Origin: Sphingopyxis sp.
GTDB lineage: Bacteria; Pseudomonadota; Alphaproteobacteria; Sphingomonadales; Sphingomonadaceae
Direction of reading: 5' to 3'
NCBI RefSeq assembly: GCF_016793825.1
Contig: NZ_JAEULM010000002.1
Span: forward strand, 153,976 to 217,975
Length of the DNA: 64,000 bases
Shown: positions 25,120 to 33,898 of the stretch, one piece after another
Numbering within the stretch: the first letter of the stretch is position 1
Layout of the letters: every line of letters starts with the position of its first letter
Position numbers and translations under genes: made by a program
Notes under the pieces: model-generated
The model's database searches: none
The model's input: the letters and a program-made list of their open reading frames with translations, nothing else
What the model was told of the DNA's origin: nothing

Positions 25120-25715
25120 ATCAAAAACCTTGTCAATGTCGCGAGACCATAGGCCTGGCTCTTTTCGGGGTGATATTGGACGCCGACGATATTCTCTTTC
25201 GCCACGGCCGCGGTGAAAGTCGCGCCATGGCTGCTCGTCGCGGCGACGGCGGCGGCATCGGCAAAATGATAGCCGTGAAGATAATAGGCTTCGCCCGCCG
25301 CGATCACCGGATGCGCAACGGTCGGAACGACGTCGTTCCAGCCCATATGCGGGATGCGCAGCCCCAGCTGCGGATCGAACGCGCGCACCGTGCCGCCGAT
25401 CCAGCCGAGTCCTTCATGCCGGCCATGCTCCTCGCCCGCGTCGGCGAGCAATTGCATACCGACGCAGATGCCGAGGAACGGCGCGCCCTCGCGGCGCACG
25501 CGGCGTTCCATGGCTTCGACCAACCCATCGATCGAAGTCAGGCCGTTCATGCACGCGGCGAACGCCCCGACGCCCGGCAACACGATCCGGTCGGCGCGGG
25601 CGACGACGTCGGGGTCGGCGGTTACAGCGACATTCTCCGCACCCGCCGCGACGAGCGCATTATGCACCGAGCGAAGATTGCCCGCGCCATAGTCGATCAG
25701 GGCAACGGCGCTCAT
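25107..25715 (-). CDS. hisH: Imidazole glycerol phosphate synthase glutaminase subunit HisH
   Basis: A 202-residue class I glutamine amidotransferase. The triad is visible: Cys in GICVGMQLL (about 82), and His and Glu in [10 protein letters not shown] near the C-terminus (about 183). N-terminal [18 protein letters not shown] is typical. It supplies ammonia to HisF. The start is 8 bp after the hisB stop. Confidence 0.97.
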   Translation of the reverse strand: MSAVALIDYGAGNLRSVHNALVAAGAENVAVTADPDVVARADRIVLPGVGAFAACMNGLTSIDGLVEAMERRVRREGAPFLGICVGMQLLADAGEEHGRHEGLGWIGGTVRAFDPQLGLRIPHMGWNDVVPTVAHPVIAAGEAYYLHGYHFADAAAVAATSSHGATFTAAVAKENIVGVQYHPEKSQAYGLATLTRFLMWRP

Positions 25716-25723
25716 CGACGACC

Positions 25724-26311
25724 CTAGAGCACGCCCTTGGTCGAAGGGATGGCATCGCCCTTGCGCGGGTCGATCTCGACCGCCTGTCGCAGCGCGCGCG
25801 CCAGCGCCTTGTACATGCTTTCGGCGATGTGGTGGTTGTTCTCGCCGTAGAGCGTCTCGATGTGCAGCGTGATCCCCGCAGTCTGCGCAAAACTGTGAAA
25901 CCAATGCGGGAACATCTCGGTGTCCATCTCGCCGAGCCGTGGCTGCGAGAAACCCGACTTGTAGACACAATGCGGGCGCCCCGAAATGTCGAGGACGCAG
26001 CGCGTCAGCGTCTCGTCCATCGGCGCGTGGGCTTCGCCGTAGCGGGCGATGCCGCGCTTGTCGCCGAGCGCTTGCCCGACCGCTTCGCCGAGCGCCAGGG
26101 CGCTGTCCTCAACGGTGTGATGCTGGTCGATGTGCAGGTCGCCCTTCACGGTCATCGCGATGTCGATCAGCGAATGGCGCGACAATTGCTCGACCATATG
26201 GTCGAGAAAGCCGATACCGGTGGACACCGAATATGCGCCTGTGCCGTCAAGATCGACGGTGATCGCGATATCCGTTTCCTTGGTCGTGCGCTGGACGGTG
26301 GCGGTTCGCAT
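25724..26311 (-). CDS. hisB: Imidazoleglycerol-phosphate dehydratase HisB
   Basis: A 195-residue monofunctional dehydratase with the manganese-binding HxxxH motifs ([33 protein letters not shown], and [19 protein letters not shown]). It lacks the phosphatase domain of the enterobacterial fusion. It is first in hisB-hisH-hisA-hisF and divergent from sspB across 95 bp. Confidence 0.97.
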   Translation of the reverse strand: MRTATVQRTTKETDIAITVDLDGTGAYSVSTGIGFLDHMVEQLSRHSLIDIAMTVKGDLHIDQHHTVEDSALALGEAVGQALGDKRGIARYGEAHAPMDETLTRCVLDISGRPHCVYKSGFSQPRLGEMDTEMFPHWFHSFAQTAGITLHIETLYGENNHHIAESMYKALARALRQAVEIDPRKGDAIPSTKGVL

Positions 26312-26406
26312 GGCCGACGCCTTAGAGCCTGTATTTCACGTTGCAAGGCGATTCTCCCCCTTCGAGCCCTCTTGACCGCCGCCCGCGCCGCGTTCATCCC
26401 CCGCGC

Positions 26407-26889
26407 ATGAGTAACGATGTCCGCGACAGCCTGATTCCCTATGACGAAATCGTGCAGGACGCGCTGCGCGCCGTTGTCGGCCGCGTGCTGAGCCAGATCG
26501 AGGGGCACGACAGCCTGCCCGGCGACCATCATTTCTATATCACCTTCAAGACTCAGGCGCAGGGCGTCGATATCCCGGCGCACCTGATCGCCAAGTTCCC
26601 CGACGAAATGACGATTGTCCTCCAGAACCGCTTCTGGGATCTGACGGTCGAGGACGATCATTTTGCGGTGGGCCTGTCGTTCAACCAGACGCCTTCGATG
26701 CTGACGATTCCTTACGCCGCGATCACCGCTTTCGTCGATCCATCGGTCGATTTCGGCCTGCAATTCCAGGTCAGCGATGAGGATGTCGACCAGCCCGAGC
26801 CGCATGACGAGGCCGACAACGACCGCCCGGACGTCACCAACGAGGACGGCTCGAACGTCGTGACGGTGGATTTCGGCAAGAAGCGCTGA
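26407..26889 (+). CDS. sspB: SspB-family ClpXP adaptor
   Basis: A 160-residue protein of the alphaproteobacterial SspB type: IPYDEIVQDALRAVVGRVL, FYITFKTQAQGVDIPAHL, PDEMTIVLQNRFWDL, then a disordered acidic tail and a C-terminal VVTVDFGKKR that would serve as the ClpX-binding tail. It tethers ssrA-tagged and other substrates to ClpXP. No Shine-Dalgarno is visible; CTTGACC lies upstream, so leaderless translation is possible. Confidence 0.93.
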   Translation: MSNDVRDSLIPYDEIVQDALRAVVGRVLSQIEGHDSLPGDHHFYITFKTQAQGVDIPAHLIAKFPDEMTIVLQNRFWDLTVEDDHFAVGLSFNQTPSMLTIPYAAITAFVDPSVDFGLQFQVSDEDVDQPEPHDEADNDRPDVTNEDGSNVVTVDFGKKR

Positions 26890-26893
26890 CGCC

Positions 26894-27205
26894 GTGGGCG
26901 CGGGCTGGCCCCCGAGCCGTTTCTGGCAATATTGGGCCCTCGCGGGCATGCTGGTCCTGACCGCTGCCTTCTGGTGGGGGGTCGAAGGCTATGCCTATTT
27001 CGAGGGTGGCTATGCCCGCGGGCCGATTGCCGACGGGCTGCTGCGTTTCAGCCTGCTGGTCCTGACTCCCACGCTCGTCCTCATCTGGCTGGCTGCCGCC
27101 TGGCTGCGCCGCCGTATCGGCGAGACGGGTTTCTGGCAGTTGCTCGGGCTGGTCGCGATGATCTGGGCTGGCGCGATATTGGTGGCAAGGATGCTGATGG
27201 CATGA
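26894..27205 (+). CDS. Small inner-membrane protein of unknown function
   Basis: A 103-residue protein with three predicted membrane helices ([57 protein letters not shown]). It starts at GTG 26894, four bases after the sspB stop, and its stop overlaps the fumC ATG (ATGA). It is therefore co-translated with both. No family recognised. Confidence 0.75.
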   Translation: MGAGWPPSRFWQYWALAGMLVLTAAFWWGVEGYAYFEGGYARGPIADGLLRFSLLVLTPTLVLIWLAAAWLRRRIGETGFWQLLGLVAMIWAGAILVARMLMA

Positions 27206-28599
27206 ACGGGACGCGGACAGAAAGCGACAGTATCGGCAATATCGAGGTCGCGGCCGACGCTTATTGGGGCGCACAGACCGAGCGCAGCCGACACAATTTC
27301 GCTTTTCCGGCGCACGAGCGGATGCCGATGCCGATCGTCCACGCGCTCGCGCGGATCAAGGGCGCCGCCGCGCGGGTCAACCGGAACCATGGCCTCGATG
27401 CGGGGCTTGCCGACGCGATCGTCGCGGCCGCCGATGCCGTCGTCGCGGGCGAATTTGACGACCAGTTCCCGCTCGCCATCTGGCAGACCGGCAGCGGCAC
27501 CCAGTCGAACATGAACGCTAACGAAGTCATTGCCGGCATCGCCAACGAAAGGCTGGCGGGTACACGCGGCGGCAAATCGCCGGTGCATCCGAATGACCAT
27601 GTCAACATGGGCCAGTCGTCGAACGACAGCTTTCCGACAGCGCTGCACGTCGCGGTCGCGGTCGAGACGACGGCGCGACTGATCCCGTCGCTCATCGAAT
27701 TGACCGACGCACTCGAAGCCAAGGCACGGGCATGGGGCGACATCGTCAAGATCGGCCGCACCCATTTGCAGGATGCAACGCCGCTGACGCTGGGGCAGGA
27801 ATTCTCGGGCTATGTCGCGCAGTTGATCGCCTGCCGCGCGCGGATCGAAGGCGCACTGGCCCATAATGTCTGCAAGCTGGCGCAGGGCGGCACCGCGGTC
27901 GGCACCGGGCTCAACGCACCCGCCGGCTTCGACAAGGCCATGGCAGAGGAACTGTCGAAGAACACCGGCATCGCGTTCGAACCGGCGCGCAACAAGTTCG
28001 AGGCGCTGGCATCGAATGACGCGCTGGTCTTCTTCTCCGGCGCCCTGAACACGCTCGCGGTCGCGCTGACCAAGATCGCGAACGATATCCGCCTGCTCGG
28101 TTCGGGGCCGCGCGCGGGGCTCGGCGAGCTCGACCTGCCCGCGAACGAGCCCGGGAGCTCGATCATGCCGGGCAAGGTCAATCCGACCCAGTGCGAAATG
28201 CTGACGATGGTCGCCGCGCAGGTGATCGGCAATCATCAGGCGGTGACGGTCGGCGGGTTGCAGGGGCATCTGGAACTCAACGTGTTCAAGCCGCTGATCG
28301 GTTCGAACGTGCTCCGGTCGATCGAACTGCTCGCGATCGGCATGGCCGGTTTCACCGAACATTGCGTCGTCGGGATCGAGCCCAACCACGCGCGCATCGA
28401 CGACCTCATGAACCGCTCGCTGATGCTCGTCACGGCGCTGGCGCCCGAAATCGGATACGACAAGGCCGCCAAGATCGCCAAGCACGCGCACGAGATGGGA
28501 ACGACGCTGCGCGACGCCGCGCTCGATCTCGGCTATGTCGATGGCGCGACCTTCGATCGTGTGGTCGACCCGCGAGGGATGCTGGGCCCCGAAGACTGA
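27202..28599 (+). CDS. fumC: Class II fumarate hydratase FumC
   Basis: A 465-residue fumarase/aspartase superfamily enzyme. The family signature [16 protein letters not shown] is at about 318, with substrate-site motifs [12 protein letters not shown] (about 98), [14 protein letters not shown] (about 129), and [16 protein letters not shown] (about 185). It interconverts fumarate and malate. ATG 27202 is fixed by the ATGA overlap with the upstream membrane protein gene. Confidence 0.97.
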   Translation: MNGTRTESDSIGNIEVAADAYWGAQTERSRHNFAFPAHERMPMPIVHALARIKGAAARVNRNHGLDAGLADAIVAAADAVVAGEFDDQFPLAIWQTGSGTQSNMNANEVIAGIANERLAGTRGGKSPVHPNDHVNMGQSSNDSFPTALHVAVAVETTARLIPSLIELTDALEAKARAWGDIVKIGRTHLQDATPLTLGQEFSGYVAQLIACRARIEGALAHNVCKLAQGGTAVGTGLNAPAGFDKAMAEELSKNTGIAFEPARNKFEALASNDALVFFSGALNTLAVALTKIANDIRLLGSGPRAGLGELDLPANEPGSSIMPGKVNPTQCEMLTMVAAQVIGNHQAVTVGGLQGHLELNVFKPLIGSNVLRSIELLAIGMAGFTEHCVVGIEPNHARIDDLMNRSLMLVTALAPEIGYDKAAKIAKHAHEMGTTLRDAALDLGYVDGATFDRVVDPRGMLGPED

Positions 28600-28646
28600 C
28601 GGGGAACCGGTGAGCCTTTCCGCGAATTGATAGGGGAGAAGGAGAG

Positions 28647-29021
28647 ATGAAGATGATCGGTCGGATCGTTGGCGGCGTCCTCGGCAGCGCTATCGGACGC
28701 CAGAAGGGCAATCATCCCGTCGCAGGCGCCGTGATCGGCGCGGGCACTCTGTTTGCCGCGCGGCGCCTCTTTCCCCAACGCTATGCGGTCTTCGCTGCGA
28801 CCGCCGCGGCCGCCTATCTCACGAAGAAGTGGGCCGACCGCGCCGAAGCTCGCAAGGCGGCCGAAGAGGCGCATGCAATCGACCCGAAGCTGGCCACACC
28901 CAGCGTCGTCGATCCCGATGCGGGAACCGCGGATATCGAAACCGACGGCCAGTCGATCGCCGATGCGCTCCCACCGTCGATCCCTGTCGGCGCGAACGGT
29001 CAAGGCGCGGCAATCCACTGA
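28647..29021 (+). CDS. Hypothetical protein with glycine-zipper-like N-terminus
   Basis: A 124-residue protein. Residues about 5-70 are rich in Gly and Ala (GRIVGGVLGSAIGR, GAVIGAGTLFAARRL, AVFAATAAAAYL), which suggests membrane association through glycine-zipper helices; the rest is soluble and acidic. A strong GGAGAAGGAGAG ribosome site precedes the ATG. No family assigned. Confidence 0.72.
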   Translation: MKMIGRIVGGVLGSAIGRQKGNHPVAGAVIGAGTLFAARRLFPQRYAVFAATAAAAYLTKKWADRAEARKAAEEAHAIDPKLATPSVVDPDAGTADIETDGQSIADALPPSIPVGANGQGAAIH

Positions 29022-29116
29022 TCCGCGCTGCGCGCAACATTCTGAAACATTGCCGACATTCGCCGGCAAGATTGCGGCCCTACTCCCTCGTCACGCGCTG
29101 ACGGTGAGGAGTTCCG

Positions 29117-29641
29117 ATGTTTCGCAAGCCCTTCGCGATAACTCTTGCCGCAACGCTCCTGTGCGCGTCGGCGCTAGCCGGAAATCCGGATTCGCGAGGT
29201 GAAACGTCCGCTCCCTTCATGCTGGCGGACGTCAATGGCGATGGCCGGGTGACGGCAGACGAACTCGACACACTTCTGAATGCGCGCTTCTCGGTTCTCG
29301 ATACGGATAGCGACGGCCGCATTTCCACTGCCGCCCTTCACCATCCGACCGGCAACCACAGGCGCGGGCCACCCCCTGGGGGTGCCTTTCGCGGCCCTCC
29401 CCCCGGCGGAGTTCCGCCCGGACCGCCGCCCGGACCGCCGCCGGAGGGGTTCGCCGGCCCCGGCAGCCCCCGCGACAGCGACGAAGGCTTTCCGTTCCCA
29501 CAACCCGAAGATGTCGATGATGACGGCTTCATTTCGCGCGCCGAGTTCCTGCAACCCGCGGCCGCGATGTTCGATTATTGGGACCGCGACCACGACGGCG
29601 CCGTGACCGCCGAGGAAGCGCATCCCGCAACGGACCGCTGA
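29117..29641 (+). CDS. Exported EF-hand protein with Gly/Pro-rich linker
   Basis: A 174-residue protein with signal peptide (AITLAATLLCASALAG). Four calcium loops are visible: DVNGDGRVTADE (about 38), DTDSDGRIS (about 60), DVDDDGFISRAE (about 133), and DRDHDGAVTAEE (about 155). The two pairs are separated by about 50 residues rich in GPPPGG units. Ca2+ binding in the periplasm is likely; the partner is unknown. GAGGAG lies 6 nt before the ATG. Confidence 0.85.
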   Translation: MFRKPFAITLAATLLCASALAGNPDSRGETSAPFMLADVNGDGRVTADELDTLLNARFSVLDTDSDGRISTAALHHPTGNHRRGPPPGGAFRGPPPGGVPPGPPPGPPPEGFAGPGSPRDSDEGFPFPQPEDVDDDGFISRAEFLQPAAAMFDYWDRDHDGAVTAEEAHPATDR

Positions 29642-29683
29642 CCCACTTCGTGCCATCCCCGTTGGCCACCGGGTCGCCCGAAG

Positions 29684-29706
29684 CCCCGCCGGATCATCCG
29701 GCGGGG
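29684..29706. terminator. Strong hairpin after the EF-hand gene
   Basis: Perfect 9-bp arms CCCCGCCGG (29684-29692) and CCGGCGGGG (29698-29706) around ATCAT, 43 bp after the stop. There is no T-run, so it may act as a 3' end stabiliser or factor-dependent stop rather than an intrinsic terminator. Confidence 0.45.
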
Positions 29707-29898
29707 TGGAGGCGTCGCAGGACACGCTTCGGCAACACCGCGTCATCCTGTCAGGCGTTGAACTTCTCCGATCCATGACTTAGGTCCGGGCGGGAGAAAG
29801 CACGGGACATTTCGACGCGCGACGCATCAGCAAGACCGGACAAGACGCGCCGAAAGCGCCGAATTGTCGCATGGTTATCGGGGATCTCGCTAATCTTC

Positions 29899-31113
29899 GT
29901 GGCGGTCGGCTTCCTGTTCACGGACGCCCGCCCGCTGGTCGAACAACCCGCGCCGCCCGACGCCGAACAGGCAAGCGCGGTGAAGATGGCCGTCGGCCAG
30001 CTACGGGGCAGCGACCTGCCGGGAAAGGCCGCGCCGCAGAATATCCACCTGACATCCCAGCAGCTGGAAGCCGCAGGCGCGCTGGCAAGCGATGCTTTCA
30101 AACCCGACCGCCTGCTGGTCGAACTCGACGGCGACCGAATCAATATCACGGGCAGCCACAAACTCCCGTTCGGCCGGTGGCTTAACGCCGGCCTTGTCGG
30201 TCACCGCAGCGGAAGCGGCTTCCCCAAAGTCTATCTCACCGTTGGATCCGTGTCGTTTCCGGCAGGAATCAGCCGCACCATACTCGAAGCCGTCCGCCGG
30301 GCGATCAATTGGCGTGGCGCGGCGATTCCGCCCTTGGACAGGTTGGTCCAGCGCTTCGAAATCAAGGGAACCGACGCGATCGCCGTGGTGCAACTGCCGC
30401 CAAGGAGCGGCATCGTCGATCAGTTGGCGGGCGGCCGAGGCAGCATCGACGCCCGCACGGTCCTGGCCGCCTATTGCAAGCTGACCGCGTTGCAATCGTC
30501 GAAGCCGACCGACGATCTCGCCGAAGTGGTGCGCCGGGCCTTTCCCGCCGGAACCGCCGGAACCGCGACTGTCGCATCGAACCGGGCGGCCTATGTCGCG
30601 ATCGCGATGTTCGTCGTCTCGCCCCGCGTGGGGGACCTCATCGGCCTGTCGGACAAGGACATCGAGGATTGCGGAAGTCAGCCCGTCGCGGTCAAGCTCC
30701 ACGGCCGCTTCGACCTGCCGCAACATTGGTCCCTGTCAGCGGCGCTCGCGGTGACAAGCGGGACCCAGATCAGCCAGGCTATGGGCGAATGGAAGGAACT
30801 GGCCGACAGCGTGTCAAGGCAGTCGCAATTTGCCGTCGGCGATCCGACAGGATTCTCCTTCCTCGACATTGCGGCGGATCGTTCGGGCTTCCTGATCGCG
30901 CAGGACGCGAGCGATCCGGATCACGCGCGATCGGCGGCGATCAGAATGTCGCGGATCGGTCAGGACGATATCTTGCCGCCCTCGCTCATGACCCTCGAAG
31001 ACGGCTTGCCCGAAAGCGTTTTCGTTCGAAAATATGGCTCGATCCGCGACCCCCGTTTTCTCGCCAGGATCCGGCAGATCGACGACGAATTGAACCCATC
31101 CGCCCCCAGGTGA
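29899..31113 (+). CDS. Hypothetical membrane-anchored protein; true start probably upstream
   Basis: At least 404 residues, with no family recognised. The reading frame stays open back to 29779 and the 40 upstream codons encode a basic stretch (TRRKRR) plus a hydrophobic helix (IVAWLSGISLIFVAVGFLF), a convincing signal anchor that the GTG at 29899 would cut in half. No ATG, GTG or TTG exists there; ATT at 29809 and 29863 are the nearest rare starts. The mature region is mixed alpha/beta (KPDRLLVELDGDRINITGSH, EIKGTDAIAVVQLPPRSG) without obvious catalytic motif. Confidence 0.65.
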   Translation: MAVGFLFTDARPLVEQPAPPDAEQASAVKMAVGQLRGSDLPGKAAPQNIHLTSQQLEAAGALASDAFKPDRLLVELDGDRINITGSHKLPFGRWLNAGLVGHRSGSGFPKVYLTVGSVSFPAGISRTILEAVRRAINWRGAAIPPLDRLVQRFEIKGTDAIAVVQLPPRSGIVDQLAGGRGSIDARTVLAAYCKLTALQSSKPTDDLAEVVRRAFPAGTAGTATVASNRAAYVAIAMFVVSPRVGDLIGLSDKDIEDCGSQPVAVKLHGRFDLPQHWSLSAALAVTSGTQISQAMGEWKELADSVSRQSQFAVGDPTGFSFLDIAADRSGFLIAQDASDPDHARSAAIRMSRIGQDDILPPSLMTLEDGLPESVFVRKYGSIRDPRFLARIRQIDDELNPSAPR

Positions 31114-31159
31114 GGCCGAGCGTCGCCGGGCAAGGACAATGGCCCGCGCGCCCGGCACC

Positions 31160-31729
31160 CTATGATCCGGACTGCCACTCCTTGATCGCTTCGACCGGCG
31201 CGACCAACATCAACACGTTGAGCGTCAGATTGTCGCGGATCGTCCAGAGCGTGAACAACTCGAACGCGATCGCAAGCAGCACGGTCGCCCACCAGCGCAT
31301 CCGGCTCGCGGCCAGAAAGCCCAGGATCATGAAAACCGCGTCGCTCACCGAATTGAGGATCGAATCGCCCGAATAGCCAAAGGCCATCGTCACTTCGCGA
31401 TAGCGGTCGATGATGACCGGCGAGTTTTCCAGGATCTCCCACGCGCCCTCGATGCCGATCGCGATCGCAAGCGCGACCCACAGCGGCCGCGACGGCAACA
31501 GCCATCGCGACAGGCCGTAAAAGATGAAGCCGTGGATCGCATGGCTGAAACTGTACCAGTCCGAAATCTGTTGGCTGTTCTGGTCGGATTCGACGACTCC
31601 GTGCCACAGGCTGACCGTTCCGCAAGGGCAGATCGGCGGGCGCCCCATCGCGAAAAGGATCGCGGTGAGCGCGGCCAGCAGCGCCGCCACGACCAACCAG
31701 CCCTGTCGTGAAATCCCCGCCACCGACAT
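31160..31729 (-). CDS. DUF2585 / UPF0314 membrane protein
   Basis: A 189-residue membrane protein with the family motifs GRPPICPCGTVSLWHGVV (about 30-47), SQQISDWYSFSHAIHGFIFY (about 53-72), and GDSILNSVSDAVFMILGFLA (about 121-140). About five helices. The family is conserved in alphaproteobacteria and uncharacterised; the paired Cys-x-Cys and conserved His residues suggest a metal or redox site (inference). Divergent from gmk across 47 bp. Confidence 0.88.
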   Translation of the reverse strand: MSVAGISRQGWLVVAALLAALTAILFAMGRPPICPCGTVSLWHGVVESDQNSQQISDWYSFSHAIHGFIFYGLSRWLLPSRPLWVALAIAIGIEGAWEILENSPVIIDRYREVTMAFGYSGDSILNSVSDAVFMILGFLAASRMRWWATVLLAIAFELFTLWTIRDNLTLNVLMLVAPVEAIKEWQSGS

Positions 31730-31742
31730 TCCCCCTTCACCC

Positions 31743-31771
31743 TTGACCGCCGCGCCTCATCGCGCGAATAG
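31743..31771 (+). promoter_or_regulatory. Candidate leaderless promoter of gmk
   Basis: TTGACC (31743-31748), a 17-bp spacer, and GAATAG (31766-31771) are followed by only five bases before the gmk ATG at 31777. No ribosome site fits. Start of transcription is predicted at the start codon. Confidence 0.5.
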
Positions 31772-31776
31772 CGCGC

Positions 31777-32439
31777 ATGACCGAAAGCGTCCATCTGAAC
31801 CGCCGCGGCGTGCTGTTCGTCCTCTCCTCCCCCTCGGGTGCAGGCAAAACCACCATCTCCAGAAAGATGCTCGAAGCCGACGGCGATATCGCCCTCTCGA
31901 TTTCCGCGACGACACGCCCGCCCCGCCCCGGCGAACGCGACGGGGTCGACTATCATTTCGTCGACGTCGACACCTTCAAGCAGATGGCGGCCGACGGCGA
32001 ATTCCTCGAATGGGCGCATGTGTTCGGCCACCGTTACGGCACGCCCCGCGCGCGGGTCGAGGAACTGCTCGCGGCGGGAAAGGACGTGCTGTTCGACATC
32101 GACTGGCAGGGCGCGCAGCAGCTCTATCAGGAAGCCGGGCCCGACGTCGTGCGCGTCTTCGTGCTGCCGCCGACGATGGAGGAGCTCGAACGCCGCCTGC
32201 GTTCGCGCGGCACCGACAGCGACGAGGTCATTACGGCCCGGATGGCGCGCGCTGCCAACGAGATCAGCCACTGGGACGGCTACGACTATGTGCTGATCAA
32301 CGACGCGGTCGACGAATGCTATGGTGAGGTGAAAGCGATCCTGCGCGCCGAGCGGCTGAAACGCCGCCGCCAGATCGGCCTGATCGGCTTCGCGCGCGAC
32401 CTGATCCGGTCGGTGCCCGATGCGGATACGAAGCTTTAG
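31777..32439 (+). CDS. gmk: Guanylate kinase Gmk
   Basis: A 220-residue P-loop kinase with FVLSSPSGAGKTTISRKML (about 12-30), the GMP-binding SATTRPPRPGERDGVDYHFV (about 42-61), and the EWAHVFGHRYGTP region. It phosphorylates GMP to GDP. Length is normal for alphaproteobacterial Gmk. Monocistronic, divergent from DUF2585. Confidence 0.97.
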   Translation: MTESVHLNRRGVLFVLSSPSGAGKTTISRKMLEADGDIALSISATTRPPRPGERDGVDYHFVDVDTFKQMAADGEFLEWAHVFGHRYGTPRARVEELLAAGKDVLFDIDWQGAQQLYQEAGPDVVRVFVLPPTMEELERRLRSRGTDSDEVITARMARAANEISHWDGYDYVLINDAVDECYGEVKAILRAERLKRRRQIGLIGFARDLIRSVPDADTKL

Positions 32440-32443
32440 CAAC

Positions 32444-32555
32444 CGTCATTGCGAGCGAAGCGAAGCAATCTCAGGCTGTCGGTCGTCCGCAACGCCGATA
32501 GCAGGAGATTGCCGCGTCGCCTTCGGCTCCTAGGGTCAGGACCCTGGCGATGACG
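32444..32555. repeat. MITE-like intergenic hairpin element (CGTCATTGC type)
   Basis: A 112-bp imperfect inverted repeat fills the gap after gmk. It begins CGTCATTGCGAGCGAAGC and ends GGCGATGACG; inner arms GCAATCTC and GAGATTGC pair, and the small stem AGGGTC-AGGACCCT is inserted near the right end. The terminal CGTCAT/ATGACG is shared with elements at 36419 and 53768. No coding content. Confidence 0.7.
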
Positions 32556-32560
32556 ACAAT

Positions 32561-32998
32561 CTAAACCGGATTGGCGCGCTTCGCTTCCAGTTCCGCGACC
32601 ATGTCGGCACGCAGCGGCTTCGCCTCACCGTCGGTGCGGCAAACGACGACCGTATCGCAGGTCGCGATGCAGCGATCATTCTGGAACATCGCCTGGACGA
32701 TCGTCCAGCTCGACGTTCCCAACCTGCCGATGCCGGTGGCAATCTGGACCGGATCGGGGAAATTGCCCTCGGCGAGATAATTGATCTCGACCGCCGCGAC
32801 CATCGTCCGCTCGTTCGCCGGGCGCTCGCCGAGCGGGCGAACCTCGCGGTTCAGCAGCACCCGACCGCTTTCGAACAGCGCCGCAAAGGCCACGTTGTTG
32901 AGGTGACCGTTGATGTCCATATCCTGAAAGCGTGTCTGCAATTCGATGCAGACGGGGTAGCTGGCGGCATCGAGCCGCCAGCCATCCGGTTTCGGCAT
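32561..32998 (-). CDS. Hotdog-fold acyl-CoA thioesterase (4HBT type)
   Basis: A 145-residue single hotdog domain with the 4HBT active-site region FQDMDINGHLNNVAFAALFE (about 24-43) carrying the catalytic Asp, and the strand VEINYLAEG. It hydrolyses acyl-CoA thioesters. Its start is 1 bp after the SDR gene stop, so it is the last gene of the acyl-CoA degradation operon. Confidence 0.88.
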   Translation of the reverse strand: MPKPDGWRLDAASYPVCIELQTRFQDMDINGHLNNVAFAALFESGRVLLNREVRPLGERPANERTMVAAVEINYLAEGNFPDPVQIATGIGRLGTSSWTIVQAMFQNDRCIATCDTVVVCRTDGEAKPLRADMVAELEAKRANPV

Positions 32999-32999
32999 A

Positions 33000-33782
33000 T
33001 CAGCGGGGCCCCATGCGGATGCCGCCGTCGAGGCGCACGTCCTCGCCGTTGAAATAGCCGTTCTCGATCATCGCGAGCGCGAGCGCGGCATATTCGGGGG
33101 GATTGCCAAGCCGCTTCGGGTTGAGCACCGACGCACCCAGCGCGTCACGGACATTCTGCGGCGCGCCCGCAAGCAGCGGCGTGTCGAAGATACCGGGCAG
33201 GATCGTGTTGACGCGGATATTCTCACCGGCAAGGTCGCGTGCGATCGGCAGGGTCATACCGACGACGCCGCCCTTCGACGCCGAATAGGCGGCCTGACCG
33301 ATCTGACCGTCCTCGGCCGCAACCGACGCGGTGTTGACGATCGCGCCGCGATCGCCGTCTTCCTGCGGGTCGAGCGTCATCATGCCCGCCGCCGACTTGG
33401 CGATGCAGCGGAATGTGCCCACAAGGTTGATCTGAATGATCCAGTTGAAGGCATCGAGCGGGAAATGCTTGATGCTGCCGTCTTCCTTGGAACGGCTGGC
33501 GGTCTTGATCGCGTTGCCGGTACCGGCACAATTGACGAGGATGCGTTCCTGCCCGATCGCCTCGCGCGACTTGGCGAAGGCGGCATCGACCGATGCGTCG
33601 TCGGTGACGTTGCATTCGCAGAACACGCCGCCAAGTTCGGCGGCCAGCGCTTTGCCTTTTTCTTCCTGCAGGTCGAAGATCGCGACCTTGACGCCCTTCG
33701 CTGCCAGCGCGCGCGCGGTCGCGGCGCCGAGGCCGGAGGCGCCGCCGGTGACGACAGCGGATACAGTGGAATCGAGTTTCAT
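33000..33782 (-). CDS. SDR-family 3-hydroxyacyl-CoA dehydrogenase (type II-like)
   Basis: A 260-residue short-chain dehydrogenase. NAD-binding TGGASGLGAATARALA (about 12-27), FDLQEEKG after the second strand (Asp, NAD preference), catalytic Ser in NTASVAAEDG (about 153) and YSASKGG (Tyr and Lys, about 166-171). Sequence resembles the mitochondrial HSD10 type that oxidises 3-hydroxyacyl-CoA including branched-chain intermediates. Position between thiolase and thioesterase supports this. Confidence 0.92.
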   Translation of the reverse strand: MKLDSTVSAVVTGGASGLGAATARALAAKGVKVAIFDLQEEKGKALAAELGGVFCECNVTDDASVDAAFAKSREAIGQERILVNCAGTGNAIKTASRSKEDGSIKHFPLDAFNWIIQINLVGTFRCIAKSAAGMMTLDPQEDGDRGAIVNTASVAAEDGQIGQAAYSASKGGVVGMTLPIARDLAGENIRVNTILPGIFDTPLLAGAPQNVRDALGASVLNPKRLGNPPEYAALALAMIENGYFNGEDVRLDGGIRMGPR

Positions 33783-33799
33783 TTTTCTCTCCGTTTAAG

Positions 33800-33888
33800 C
33801 CCTCCCCTTTAGGGGAGGGTTTGGGTGGGGCATGTTGGGGAGCACCAGCGAACAGGCCCTCCCCCAATCCCTCCCGCAAGCGGGAGGG
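33800..33888. repeat. Pair of CCCTCCC-type hairpins between thiolase and SDR genes
   Basis: Hairpin 1: CCCTCCCC (33800-33807), loop TTTA, GGGGAGGG (33812-33819). Hairpin 2: CCCTCCCG (33869-33876), loop CAAG, CGGGAGGG (33881-33888). They fill the 116-bp gap inside the operon and belong to the same family as 17985-18004 and 35092-35112. Confidence 0.65.
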
Positions 33889-33898
33889 GGAGAAGGAT

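Noticed and set aside
27010-28491. A 493-codon minus-strand frame across fumC
   Set aside because: Antisense shadow; fumC on the plus strand is complete with all signatures.
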